Part shown: piece by piece, positions 16,358 to 24,109 of the stretch
Numbering within the stretch: the first letter of the stretch is position 1
Layout: each line of letters opens with the position of its first letter
Assembly: GCF_024707505.1 (NCBI RefSeq)
Contig: NZ_CP102604.1
Location: forward strand, 372,001-436,000
Origin: Pantoea sp. SOD02
GTDB lineage: Bacteria; Pseudomonadota; Gammaproteobacteria; Enterobacterales; Enterobacteriaceae
Direction of reading: 5' to 3'
Length of the DNA stretch: 64,000 nucleotides
Position numbers and translations under genes: made by a program
Notes under the pieces: model-generated
What the model was told of the DNA's origin: nothing
The model's database searches: none
Seen by the model: the letters and a program-made list of their open reading frames with translations, nothing else

Positions 16358-18313
16358 TTACGGCATGGTGATGGACTGTTTCTCCTCCAGCAATTTCTCT
16401 ACCACGCCCGGATCGGCCAGCGTAGAGGTATCGCCGAGATTGCTGGTATCGCCCGCAGCGATTTTGCGCAGAATGCGACGCATAATCTTGCCGGAGCGGG
16501 TTTTTGGCAGCGAGTCGGTCCAGTGCAGCACATCCGGCGTGGCAATCGGGCCAATCTCTTTACGCACCCAGTTACGCACTTCGGTATACAGCTCTGGCGA
16601 CGGCTCTTCGCCGTGGTTGAGCGTGATATAAGCGTAGATCGCCTGGCCTTTGATGCTGTGCGGAATGCCCACCACCGCAGCTTCGGCAATCTTCGGATGC
16701 GACACCAGCGCCGATTCAATCTCGGCGGTGCCAAGACGGTGACCGGAAACGTTCAGCACATCATCGACGCGGCCGGTGATCCAGTAATAACCATCTTCAT
16801 CACGGCGCGCGCCGTCACCGCTGAAGTAGCGATTTTTAAAGGTGGAGAAATAGGTTTGCTCGAAACGATCGTGATCGCCATAGAGCGTACGCGCCTGGCC
16901 TGGCCAGGAATCGACGATCACCAGGTTGCCTTCGGTCGCGCCCTCAAGCGGGTTGCCTTCGTTATCCACCAGCGCAGGCTGCACGCCGAAGAACGGTTTG
17001 GTGGCGGAACCGGCTTTCAGTTCGGTCGCACCGGGCAACGGCGTAATCATGAAGCCGCCGGTTTCGGTTTGCCACCAGGTATCGACGATTGGGCAACGGC
17101 TGTCGCCAATCTTCTTGTAATACCACTCCCACGCTTCCGGGTTGATCGGTTCGCCCACCGAACCCATGATGCGCAGGCTGCTGCGATCGGTGCCTTCAAT
17201 CGCTTTATCACCTTCGGCCATCAGCGCGCGAATCGCGGTTGGCGCGGTATACAGCAGCGTGACCTTATGTTTATCCACCACTTCCGCCATGCGGCTCGGC
17301 TTCGGCCAGTTCGGCACGCCTTCAAACATCAGCGTGGTTGCGCCGCACGCCAGCGGACCGTAAATCAGATAGCTGTGACCGGTGATCCAGCCGACATCAG
17401 CCGTGCACCAGTAAACATCATCCGGATGATAATCAAACACATACTTGAAGGTGCTGGCGGCATACACCAGATAACCGCCGGTGGTGTGCAGCACGCCTTT
17501 CGGTTTGCCGGTAGAACCGGAGGTATAAAGGATAAACAGCGGATGTTCGGCATCAACGGCGACCGGTTGGTGCTGATCGCTGGCCTTCGCCACCAGATCG
17601 TGCCACCACAGATCGCGGCCTTCGCGCCAGCCGGTGTCTTTACCGGTGCGCTTAAACACCACCACATTTTTTACCGTAGTGACGTTCGGATTGTTCAGGG
17701 CATCATCGACGTTTTTCTTCAGCGGAATGCTGCGTCCGGCGCGTACGCCTTCATCGGCGGTGATGATCAGTTTGGCGTTGGAATCGACCACGCGCCCGGC
17801 GACCGCTTCCGGTGAGAAGCCACCGAAGATTACCGAGTGCACCGCGCCAATGCGCGCACAGGCCAGCATCGCCACGGCGGCTTCGGGCACCATCGGCATA
17901 TAGACTGCTACCACGTCGCCTTTCTTCACGCCCAGGCTGCCGAGCACATTGGCAAAGCGGCAGACGTCCGCATGCAGTTCGCGGAAAGTAATGGTTTTGC
18001 TTTCGCTGGCGTCGTCGCCTTCCCAGATGATGGCGGGATGATCGCCACGCGTGGCCAAATGGCGATCGAGGCAGTTGGCGGCAAGGTTCAGCGTACCGTC
18101 TTCATACCAGCGGATTGAAATATTGCCGGGGGCAAAGGAGGTATTTTTCACTTTGCTGTAAGGCTTAATCCAGTCGAGGATTTTGCCTTGCTCACCCCAA
18201 AAGGTGTCGGGATCGTCAACCGATTGTTGATACAGCGCCGCATACTGATCGGCATTAATGAGAGCATTCGCTGCAATGGCAGCGGGTACGGGATGCTTGT
18301 GTATTTGGCTCAT
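16358..18313 (-). CDS. acs: Acetyl-CoA synthetase
   Basis: The 651-residue cytosolic enzyme activates acetate to acetyl-CoA through acetyl-AMP. Visible landmarks are the P-loop-like [11 protein letters not shown] near residue 262, the hinge/adenylate region [31 protein letters not shown] near 413, and the catalytic lysine motif [11 protein letters not shown] with Lys609, the site acetylated to switch the enzyme off. Length equals E. coli Acs within one residue. AAGGAGG precedes the ATG. It is the first gene of acs-yjcH-actP, with a REP variant and 146 bases before yjcH. Confidence 0.98.
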   Translation of the reverse strand: MSQIHKHPVPAAIAANALINADQYAALYQQSVDDPDTFWGEQGKILDWIKPYSKVKNTSFAPGNISIRWYEDGTLNLAANCLDRHLATRGDHPAIIWEGDDASESKTITFRELHADVCRFANVLGSLGVKKGDVVAVYMPMVPEAAVAMLACARIGAVHSVIFGGFSPEAVAGRVVDSNAKLIITADEGVRAGRSIPLKKNVDDALNNPNVTTVKNVVVFKRTGKDTGWREGRDLWWHDLVAKASDQHQPVAVDAEHPLFILYTSGSTGKPKGVLHTTGGYLVYAASTFKYVFDYHPDDVYWCTADVGWITGHSYLIYGPLACGATTLMFEGVPNWPKPSRMAEVVDKHKVTLLYTAPTAIRALMAEGDKAIEGTDRSSLRIMGSVGEPINPEAWEWYYKKIGDSRCPIVDTWWQTETGGFMITPLPGATELKAGSATKPFFGVQPALVDNEGNPLEGATEGNLVIVDSWPGQARTLYGDHDRFEQTYFSTFKNRYFSGDGARRDEDGYYWITGRVDDVLNVSGHRLGTAEIESALVSHPKIAEAAVVGIPHSIKGQAIYAYITLNHGEEPSPELYTEVRNWVRKEIGPIATPDVLHWTDSLPKTRSGKIMRRILRKIAAGDTSNLGDTSTLADPGVVEKLLEEKQSITMP

Positions 18314-18894
18314 GGCTGACCTCCTTGAAGATGTTAATCATATGTCAATCAATGGTTAATTGAAGAGCGCGACAGGGCTTTGTTTCTGTTTTGTAGTCTG
18401 GATCACGACCTTTTATCACCGCCAAATGTCCCACGAACGCGGAGTCAAAACGCCGCGCGATCAGTCCGATCTTCTGCTTTAAGCCTAAGAGATTTCTGCT
18501 TCTTCTGTGCAAATAATCAGCAAACGCGCCGGGCCGCTTTTTGCGCAATATTGCATAGCTATGCTGAAACTTATCGAATTAACACTTTTCATAACAGCGA
18601 GTTATGGCTGTTAACCTTTGTCAGCATTTTATGCTACTAACCTGAATAAGATTTGCGCTATCACGCCGGGGGTTGCATTTACCGTAGTGAAAATGGTACT
18701 TATCTCGGCCCTGTTCAGCAGGTATCAACTCAGACTGCATCACTCCGCAGGCGCAAAATGCCTGCACAGCTGTAACCGACGTAGTCATAAATAACCCTCT
18801 ATTTTATCGGGCTTTTGCTCACTTCCCTGTGTGACATTTCTCCTGCACCTTCGCAGCAGAGCAAAGGGGTTTTTAACTGAGGAAATAACGCGTT
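18314..18894. other. Divergent acs/gltP regulatory region
   Basis: 581 bases without a gene separate acs and gltP. Seen here are an inverted repeat TAACAGC-N8-GCTGTTA at 18592-18613 and a hairpin GCAGGC/GCCTGC at 18747-18765. An imperfect CRP-like element (TGTAG-N6-TCACG) lies near 18392-18407. In E. coli acs is CRP-activated and diverges from nrfA, which is missing here, so gltP now faces acs. Confidence 0.5.
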
Positions 18895-20196
18895 ATGAAA
18901 GGTTTTAAGTTCACCCTTGCATGGCAAATCCTCGTCGCGCTGATTTTGGGCGTGATTGTGGGAACCGTGCTGCATAATCAGCCCGACGATCGTGAATGGT
19001 TAATCACTAACATTCTGACGCCAGCGGGTGACATCTTTATTCATCTGATCAAGATGATTGTGGTACCGATTGTTATCTCCTCACTGATTGTCGGCATTGC
19101 TGGCGTGGGTGATGCGAAAAAGCTCGGACGTATTGGTGTCAAAACCATTATCTATTTTGAAGTGATCACCACCATTGCCATTGTGGTCGGCATCACGCTG
19201 GCCAACGTATTCCAACCCGGCAGCGGCATTGATATGTCAACGCTGGCAACGGTGGACATCTCTAAATACGAAGCCACAACCGAAGCCGTTCAGGGCGCAC
19301 CGCACGGTCTGGTCACCACCATTCTGTCGCTGATCCCGCAGAACATCTTCGCCTCGCTGGTGAAGGGCGACATGCTGCCGATTATCTTCTTCTCGGTGCT
19401 GTTTGGTATGGGCTTGTCGGCGCTGCCATCGGAACATCGCGATCCGCTGGTCACGGTATTCCGTTCTATTTCCGAAACCATGTTTAAAGTGACGCACATG
19501 ATCATGCGTTATGCGCCAGTCGGCGTGTTTGCGTTGATTGCGGTCACCATTGCGAACTTCGGTTTTGCCTCGCTCTATCCGCTCGCCAAGCTGGTGCTGC
19601 TGGTGTACGTGGCGATTCTGTTCTTTGCTTTCGTGGTGCTCGGCACGGTGGCGCGCTTCTGTAAGCTGCGCATTACTACGCTGATGCGCATTCTGAAAGA
19701 CGAGCTGATTCTTGCCTATTCCACTTCCAGCTCAGAAACCGTGCTGCCGCGCATCATGCAGAAGATGGAAGCCTACGGTGCGCCGAAAGCCATCACCAGC
19801 TTCGTGGTGCCAACCGGTTACTCGTTCAATCTCGACGGTTCAACGCTGTACCAGAGCATCGCGGCGATCTTTATCGCCCAGCTGTATGGCATCGACCTGT
19901 CGCTGACCGACGAGATCATTCTGGTGCTGACGCTGATGGTGACGTCGAAAGGCATCGCCGGCGTGCCGGGCGTTTCCTTCGTGGTGCTGCTGGCAACGCT
20001 GGGCAGCGTGGGCATTCCGCTGGAAGGTCTGGCGTTTATCGCCGGTGTGGATCGCATCATGGACATGGCGCGCACCGCGCTGAACGTGATCGGTAACGCG
20101 CTGGCAGTGCTGGTGATTGCGCGCTGGGAAGACCAGTTCGACACCAAACAAGCCGCCGCCTACGAGCAGCAGCTGCGCACACAAAGCGCCAGTTAA
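18895..20196 (+). CDS. gltP: Glutamate/aspartate:proton symporter GltP
   Basis: The 433-residue protein belongs to the DAACS family, with the N-terminal MKGFKFTLAWQILVALILGVIVG, the serine-rich re-entrant loop STSSSETVLPRIMQ near 275-288, the unwound-helix region FVVPTGYSFNLDGSTLYQ near 303-320, and DRIMDMARTALNVIGNALA near 384-402 for substrate and cation binding. It imports glutamate and aspartate. Length and sequence fit E. coli GltP (437). In E. coli it lies just beyond the nrf operon downstream of acs, so its place next to acs here implies loss or absence of nrf. It ends before a REP and a terminator. Confidence 0.95.
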   Translation: MKGFKFTLAWQILVALILGVIVGTVLHNQPDDREWLITNILTPAGDIFIHLIKMIVVPIVISSLIVGIAGVGDAKKLGRIGVKTIIYFEVITTIAIVVGITLANVFQPGSGIDMSTLATVDISKYEATTEAVQGAPHGLVTTILSLIPQNIFASLVKGDMLPIIFFSVLFGMGLSALPSEHRDPLVTVFRSISETMFKVTHMIMRYAPVGVFALIAVTIANFGFASLYPLAKLVLLVYVAILFFAFVVLGTVARFCKLRITTLMRILKDELILAYSTSSSETVLPRIMQKMEAYGAPKAITSFVVPTGYSFNLDGSTLYQSIAAIFIAQLYGIDLSLTDEIILVLTLMVTSKGIAGVPGVSFVVLLATLGSVGIPLEGLAFIAGVDRIMDMARTALNVIGNALAVLVIARWEDQFDTKQAAAYEQQLRTQSAS

Positions 20197-20203
20197 TAAC
20201 GTC

Positions 20204-20227
20204 GTAGGGTCGCCATTCATGGCGACC
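20204..20227 (+). repeat. REP hairpin, family A
   Basis: GTAG followed by GGTCGCCATTCATGGCGACC, between the gltP stop and its terminator. Confidence 0.9.
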
Positions 20228-20239
20228 GCTACGCACTGA

Positions 20240-20262
20240 AACCCGCTTCGGCGGGTTTTTTT
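20240..20262 (+). terminator. gltP terminator
   Basis: CCCGCTTCGGCGGG at 20242-20255 followed by seven T. A near copy, including the bases after the T-run, follows hicB. Confidence 0.92.
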
Positions 20263-20315
20263 ATGCCCGCTGCAGACAAGTCTTATAACTCTATATCTCA
20301 AATTTCTCTTAAATT

Positions 20316-20366
20316 TATACCCACTATAACCACTAAAACTTTTGTTCGGTGGTTATAGTGGGTATA
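20316..20366. promoter_or_regulatory. Large inverted repeat upstream of hicA, likely HicB operator
   Basis: TATACCCACTATAACCAC (20316-20333) and its exact complement GTGGTTATAGTGGGTATA (20349-20366) flank 15 bases. The right arm ends 21 bases before the hicA ribosome site, as expected for an autoregulatory operator. A transcript crossing it would also form a very stable hairpin. Confidence 0.65.
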
Positions 20367-20397
20367 TTTATTAGGCTGGAGACATCAGGAGGTTGTA

Positions 20398-20574
20398 TTG
20401 AGCAGCAGGGAGCTGATCAGGATGTTGTTGGAGCGAGGGTGGGTGTTAGATCGTGTTAAGGGAAGCCATCATATATTCGTACGAATGGACAAGCCTTACC
20501 ATATTTCGCTCCCTCATCCTGAGAAAGACCTGGCAACTGGAACAGTACGTAAGCTACTTAAGCTAATGAACTAA
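20398..20574 (+). CDS. hicA: HicA family mRNA interferase toxin
   Basis: The 58-residue product has the full HicA fold pattern: SSRELIRMLLERGWVLDRVKGSHHIFVR then YHISLPHPEKDLATGTVRKLLKLM. The catalytic histidine motif is GSHH (His24/His25) in a double-stranded RNA-binding-like domain. It cleaves mRNA and arrests growth unless held by HicB. The start is TTG at 20398 with a strong AGGAGG five bases upstream; no ATG fits. A rare start codon on a toxin would keep its level low. hicB follows after 117 bases, much further than in most hicAB operons. Confidence 0.9.
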   Translation: MSSRELIRMLLERGWVLDRVKGSHHIFVRMDKPYHISLPHPEKDLATGTVRKLLKLMN

Positions 20575-20579
20575 TTTTA

Positions 20580-20596
20580 CGGGGGCCTGGCCCCCG
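20580..20596 (+). other. GC-rich perfect hairpin between hicA and hicB
   Basis: CGGGGGCC and GGCCCCCG flank one T, directly after the hicA stop. It lacks a U-run, so it may be a pausing, processing or partial termination site that uncouples toxin from antitoxin mRNA. Confidence 0.7.
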
Positions 20597-20691
20597 ATTT
20601 GGACGAATTAGCCATGCCAGTTGCAGCAGGCATGGCAATGCTTTCATGTTTTCAAAAGTCGTTTTTAAACATATTAAAGTGAGGGCTCAGC

Positions 20692-21096
20692 ATGAGATTC
20701 CCCGTTTATCTTCATAAGACAGAAAGCAACACCTATTCTGGCTTTGTACCGGATGTTGTTGGATGTTTTTTTGCTGGCGAGACAGTGGATGATGCATTAA
20801 CTGATGCTTCTGCTGCGATCGATGCGCATGTAGAGTCGTCGACTGATGCGGGTTACGAGGTGCCGGTGGCAACGAGCATTGAAACGCATATTGAGGATGA
20901 AAATTGTCAGGGTGGTTATTGGGCCTTTGTCGATATCGATCTCAGCCGCTATGAAGGCAAAGCGGTAAAACTCAACATCACCTTGCCACAGAATCTATTA
21001 ACTAAAATCGATAGCTATGTCGATCATCATCGTGAATATGGTTCCAGAAGTGGATTTTTGGCCGCGCTAGCGCGCAAAGAGTTAGCAAACGCCTGA
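20692..21096 (+). CDS. hicB: HicB family antitoxin with ribbon-helix-helix domain
   Basis: The 134-residue protein starts with the HicB partial RNase H-like fold (MRFPVYLHKTESNTYSGFVPDVVGCFFAGETVDDALTDASAAI), which blocks HicA. From about residue 91 it has a ribbon-helix-helix DNA-binding tail (VKLNITLPQNLLTKIDSYV..GSRSGFLAALARKEL). It should neutralise HicA and repress the locus through the inverted repeat upstream. GTGAGGG precedes the ATG at 20692. The 117-base gap after hicA and the intervening hairpin suggest that a second promoter may feed hicB. A terminator follows. Confidence 0.92.
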   Translation: MRFPVYLHKTESNTYSGFVPDVVGCFFAGETVDDALTDASAAIDAHVESSTDAGYEVPVATSIETHIEDENCQGGYWAFVDIDLSRYEGKAVKLNITLPQNLLTKIDSYVDHHREYGSRSGFLAALARKELANA

Positions 21097-21106
21097 ACCC
21101 ATAAAA

Positions 21107-21129
21107 GACCCGCTTCGGCGGGTTTTTTT
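21107..21129 (+). terminator. hicB terminator
   Basis: CCCGCTTCGGCGGG at 21109-21122 with seven T. About 30 bases including the stretch after the T-run repeat the gltP terminator region. Confidence 0.92.
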
Positions 21130-21235
21130 ATGCCTGCTGCGGCAAAAAGCAAAAAAATCCCGCGCGGCAGAGGAATTAACAATTCTGTATGATATATAGT
21201 TTTACGAATAAATTATTCTCTCACCGGAGTGTCCC

Positions 21236-22147
21236 ATGCAGATCGATCTCAGCCAGATGATCACCGAAGGTCGTAATCCCGCCAGTCAGAACATTGATGA
21301 GCTGTCTACCGAAGCCATGCTGCGGGTGATTAATGATGAAGACAAAAAAGTGGCGCTGGCGGTGGAAGCCATCGTGCCGCAGATTACGCAGGTGGTGGAT
21401 GCCATCACCCAAGCCTTCAGCAAAGGCGGTCGCCTGATCTATTGCGGCGCGGGCACGTCGGGTCGTTTGGGGATTCTGGATGCCAGCGAATGTCCGCCGA
21501 CCTTTGGCACGCCGCGCAGCCAGGTGGTTGGGCTGATTGCCGGTGGCCACACCGCGATTCTGCAGGCGGTGGAAAACGCCGAAGACAATGTTGAGCAAGG
21601 CGCGCAGGATCTGCGTGATATCGAGTTCAATGCTAACGATGTGCTGGTCGGAATTGCCGCCAGCGGCCGCACGCCATATGTGCTGGGCGCGCTGGCGTAT
21701 GCGCGTCAGCAGGGCGCATTTACTGCGGCGTTAACCTGCAATCCCAACAGCCCGATGTCGCAGGCTGCGGATCTGGCGTTGACGCCGGTGGTGGGCCCGG
21801 AAGTGGTCACCGGTTCATCGCGCATGAAGGCCGGAACGGCGCAGAAGCTGGTGCTCAATATGCTCACCACCGGCGCGATGATTCGCAGCGGCAAGGTGTA
21901 CGGCAATCTGATGGTCGATGTGGAAGCCACTAATCAGAAACTGGTGCAGCGCCAGGTGAACATCGTCAAACAAGCCACCGACTGTGACGATGCCACCGCG
22001 CAGCAGGCGCTGGCGGCGTGTAATGGGCATTGTAAAACCGCGATTGTCATGGTGCTGGCGGGATTAACTGCCGATGAAGCGAAATCGCTGCTGAGTCAGA
22101 ATCAGGGCTTTATTCGCAACGCGTTACGTGACGCAGGAGCGCAATGA
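21236..22147 (+). CDS. murQ: N-acetylmuramic acid 6-phosphate etherase
   Basis: The 303-residue cytosolic enzyme removes the lactyl ether from MurNAc-6-phosphate to give GlcNAc-6-phosphate and lactate. It has one SIS sugar-phosphate domain with [22 protein letters not shown] at about 69-90. Glu85 and Glu116 align with the catalytic acid/base glutamates of E. coli MurQ. GITEGRNP-type N-terminus ([13 protein letters not shown]) is conserved. It overlaps murP by four bases, so uptake and cleavage of MurNAc are coupled. The usual divergent repressor gene murR is not adjacent; the gene beside it is hicB. Confidence 0.97.
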   Translation: MQIDLSQMITEGRNPASQNIDELSTEAMLRVINDEDKKVALAVEAIVPQITQVVDAITQAFSKGGRLIYCGAGTSGRLGILDASECPPTFGTPRSQVVGLIAGGHTAILQAVENAEDNVEQGAQDLRDIEFNANDVLVGIAASGRTPYVLGALAYARQQGAFTAALTCNPNSPMSQAADLALTPVVGPEVVTGSSRMKAGTAQKLVLNMLTTGAMIRSGKVYGNLMVDVEATNQKLVQRQVNIVKQATDCDDATAQQALAACNGHCKTAIVMVLAGLTADEAKSLLSQNQGFIRNALRDAGAQ

Positions 22148-23577
22148 TGGCGGCCATTACCGAAGGTCTGGTGCGCGATATTCTGCAGGCAGTGGGCGGC
22201 GCCAGCAACGTGCTGCAGTGCGGCAACTGCATGACGCGTCTGCGCCTGACGCTCAACGATGCCACGCAGGTGGATAGCGCCACACTCAAAACGCTGCCGG
22301 GCGTGCTGGGTGTGATCGACAGCGATGCGCAGCTGCAGATCGTGCTCGGGCCCGGCAAAGCACAAACCGCAGCGGAGAAAATGCAGGCGCTGCTCAATCA
22401 ACAACCGCCAGGCGATCTGCAGGCCATCGCCAGCGCGCAAAAGCAGCAGATGAAGGCGAAACAGACCAGCGCGCTGCACCGTTTTCTCTCCTGCTTTGCC
22501 ACCATCTTTACGCCGCTGATCCCCGGTTTTATCGGTGCCGGTTTATTGCTGGGTTTCGCCACGCTAATTGAACAGATCTTCCACCTCAATCAGCCGGGCG
22601 ATCATGCGCGCTGGCTGCTGGATACCGTGGCGTACATGAAGGTGTTCGGCAAAGGGCTGTTTACCTTCCTGAGTATTTTGATCGGCTACAACGCGCAGAA
22701 AGCCTTTGGTGGGACCGGCGTCAACGGCGCCATTATCGCCTCGCTGTTTGTGCTCGGTTATGTGCCTGACGCCAAAGTTGGCTATTACAGCGGGATGCAG
22801 GATTTCTTCGGCATGGTGATCGATCCACGCGGCAATATTATAGGCGTGCTGCTGGCGGCGATATTTGGTGCCTGGATTGAGAAACAGCTGCGAAAAATCA
22901 TTCCCGATAATCTCGATATGATCCTGACGTCGTTGCTGACGTTATTAATTACCGGCGCGGTGACATTCCTGGTGATTATGCCGATTGGCGGTGAACTGTT
23001 TAAAGGCATGTCATGGTTGTTTATTCATCTCAATAACAATCCATTTGGTTGCGCTATTTTGGCCGGACTGTTTTTGATTGCGGTGATGTTTGGCATTCAT
23101 CAGGGCTTTATTCCGGTCTATTTCGCGCTGATGGAAACCCAGGGCTTTAACTCGCTCTTTCCCATTCTGGCGATGGCTGGCGCCGGGCAGGTTGGCGCCT
23201 CGCTGGCGTTATGGTGTAAAGCGGACAAACACTCGCAGCTGCGTAAACAGATCAAAGGCGCGATTGTGCCAGGTTTGCTCGGTGTCGGCGAACCGCTGAT
23301 TTATGGCGTCACGCTGCCGCGTCTGAAGCCGTTTATTACCGCCTGCTTTGGCGGCGCGCTGGGCGGCTTCTTTATCGGGCTGGTGGCGTGGCTGGGATTG
23401 CCAGTGGGAATGAACACCGTGTTTGGCCCTTCCGGTTTAGTCACGCTGCCGCTAATGACTTCATCGCAGGGCATTTTTGCCGGGATGGCGGTGTATCTCG
23501 CCGGGTTGATTGTGGCGTGGATTGGCGGGTTTGCCTTTACCTGGTGGGGCGGCACCCGCGATGTGGATTTGAGTTGA
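22144..23577 (+). CDS. murP: PTS N-acetylmuramic acid transporter, EIIBC
   Basis: The 477-residue membrane protein begins with an EIIB domain whose phosphorylated cysteine is Cys29 ([11 protein letters not shown]), joined through a Gln/Lys-rich linker (about 90-112) to an EIIC domain of about ten helices with the glucose-superfamily segments [31 protein letters not shown] and [18 protein letters not shown]. It imports and phosphorylates MurNAc using EIIA-Glc from elsewhere. Its ATG overlaps the murQ stop (ATGATGG, so 22147 is an alternative start). With murQ it recycles or scavenges cell-wall sugar. Confidence 0.96.
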   Translation: MMAAITEGLVRDILQAVGGASNVLQCGNCMTRLRLTLNDATQVDSATLKTLPGVLGVIDSDAQLQIVLGPGKAQTAAEKMQALLNQQPPGDLQAIASAQKQQMKAKQTSALHRFLSCFATIFTPLIPGFIGAGLLLGFATLIEQIFHLNQPGDHARWLLDTVAYMKVFGKGLFTFLSILIGYNAQKAFGGTGVNGAIIASLFVLGYVPDAKVGYYSGMQDFFGMVIDPRGNIIGVLLAAIFGAWIEKQLRKIIPDNLDMILTSLLTLLITGAVTFLVIMPIGGELFKGMSWLFIHLNNNPFGCAILAGLFLIAVMFGIHQGFIPVYFALMETQGFNSLFPILAMAGAGQVGASLALWCKADKHSQLRKQIKGAIVPGLLGVGEPLIYGVTLPRLKPFITACFGGALGGFFIGLVAWLGLPVGMNTVFGPSGLVTLPLMTSSQGIFAGMAVYLAGLIVAWIGGFAFTWWGGTRDVDLS

Positions 23578-23598
23578 GTGAAGTGCGTGCATCGACCA

Positions 23599-23660
23599 GG
23601 TCGCCATAAATGGCGACCCTACAAAACCAACTCCCTGTAAGGTCGCCATTTATGGCGACC
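23599..23660. repeat. REP pair, two family A hairpins
   Basis: GGTCGCCATAAATGGCGACC (23599-23618) followed by CTAC, then GTAA with GGTCGCCATTTATGGCGACC (23641-23660). The second tail is GTAA instead of GTAG. Confidence 0.9.
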
Positions 23661-23669
23661 TTACCTAAA

Positions 23670-23685
23670 CGTGATTCCGATCACA
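23670..23685. promoter_or_regulatory. CRP-type site upstream of the autotransporter
   Basis: CGTGATTCCGATCACA matches TGTGA-N6-TCACA at nine of ten core positions. It lies 425 bases before the autotransporter start and just after the murP REP pair. Confidence 0.55.
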
Positions 23686-24109
23686 CTTTTAAACTCTCTC
23701 GTATCGCTTATCCTGGCACTATCCCGTTAATCCATTAAGTACCGTTTGTAAGTAAAGTGTCAGTTAAAAATAAAGGATTTATTAAGGAGATAGAAAGCTA
23801 GACCTAAAATTTAAAATGGACTTAATATATTTATAATATCCAACCTGCATCGCAATTAATTCCCCGAAATCACAATAGGTTACTCATAATTGCCTTTTGC
23901 ATTGAGTAGTAAAAATGTCTATACCTAAAGCCAATTAATCTATAACAAAAAATCCATCCCTTTTTTCGCTGCACCGTATTTCTTCACACAGTTGTTCTCA
24001 AATTAGATTGCTACACGGGATTGGTATTAACCTGCCGTTTTATCCCCTCGCGATGAATTTAACGCTGTTGCAAAAACAGCGCGGACGCTGCACGCCCACT
24101 GGAGGAAGT
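23686..24109. other. AT-rich leader of the autotransporter gene
   Basis: About 420 bases without a gene. The middle is strongly AT-rich with no repeats or convincing promoter hexamers that I can single out. An in-frame start at 24008 would add 34 residues without signal-peptide character and is not favoured. Confidence 0.5.

Noticed and set aside
16523..17815. 430-codon open frame on the plus strand opposite acs
   Set aside because: It lies wholly antisense to a certain acs gene, is rich in His/Arg/Ala typical of reverse-frame translation, and has no ribosome site or domain.
18392..18407. CRP site for acs
   Set aside because: The element TGTAG-N6-TCACG has two core mismatches and its position was not conclusive; it is kept only as a remark in the intergenic entry.
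24008..24109. 34-residue N-terminal extension of the autotransporter
   Set aside because: The extension start is TTG without a ribosome site, whereas GGAGGA and a proper signal peptide lie at 24110.
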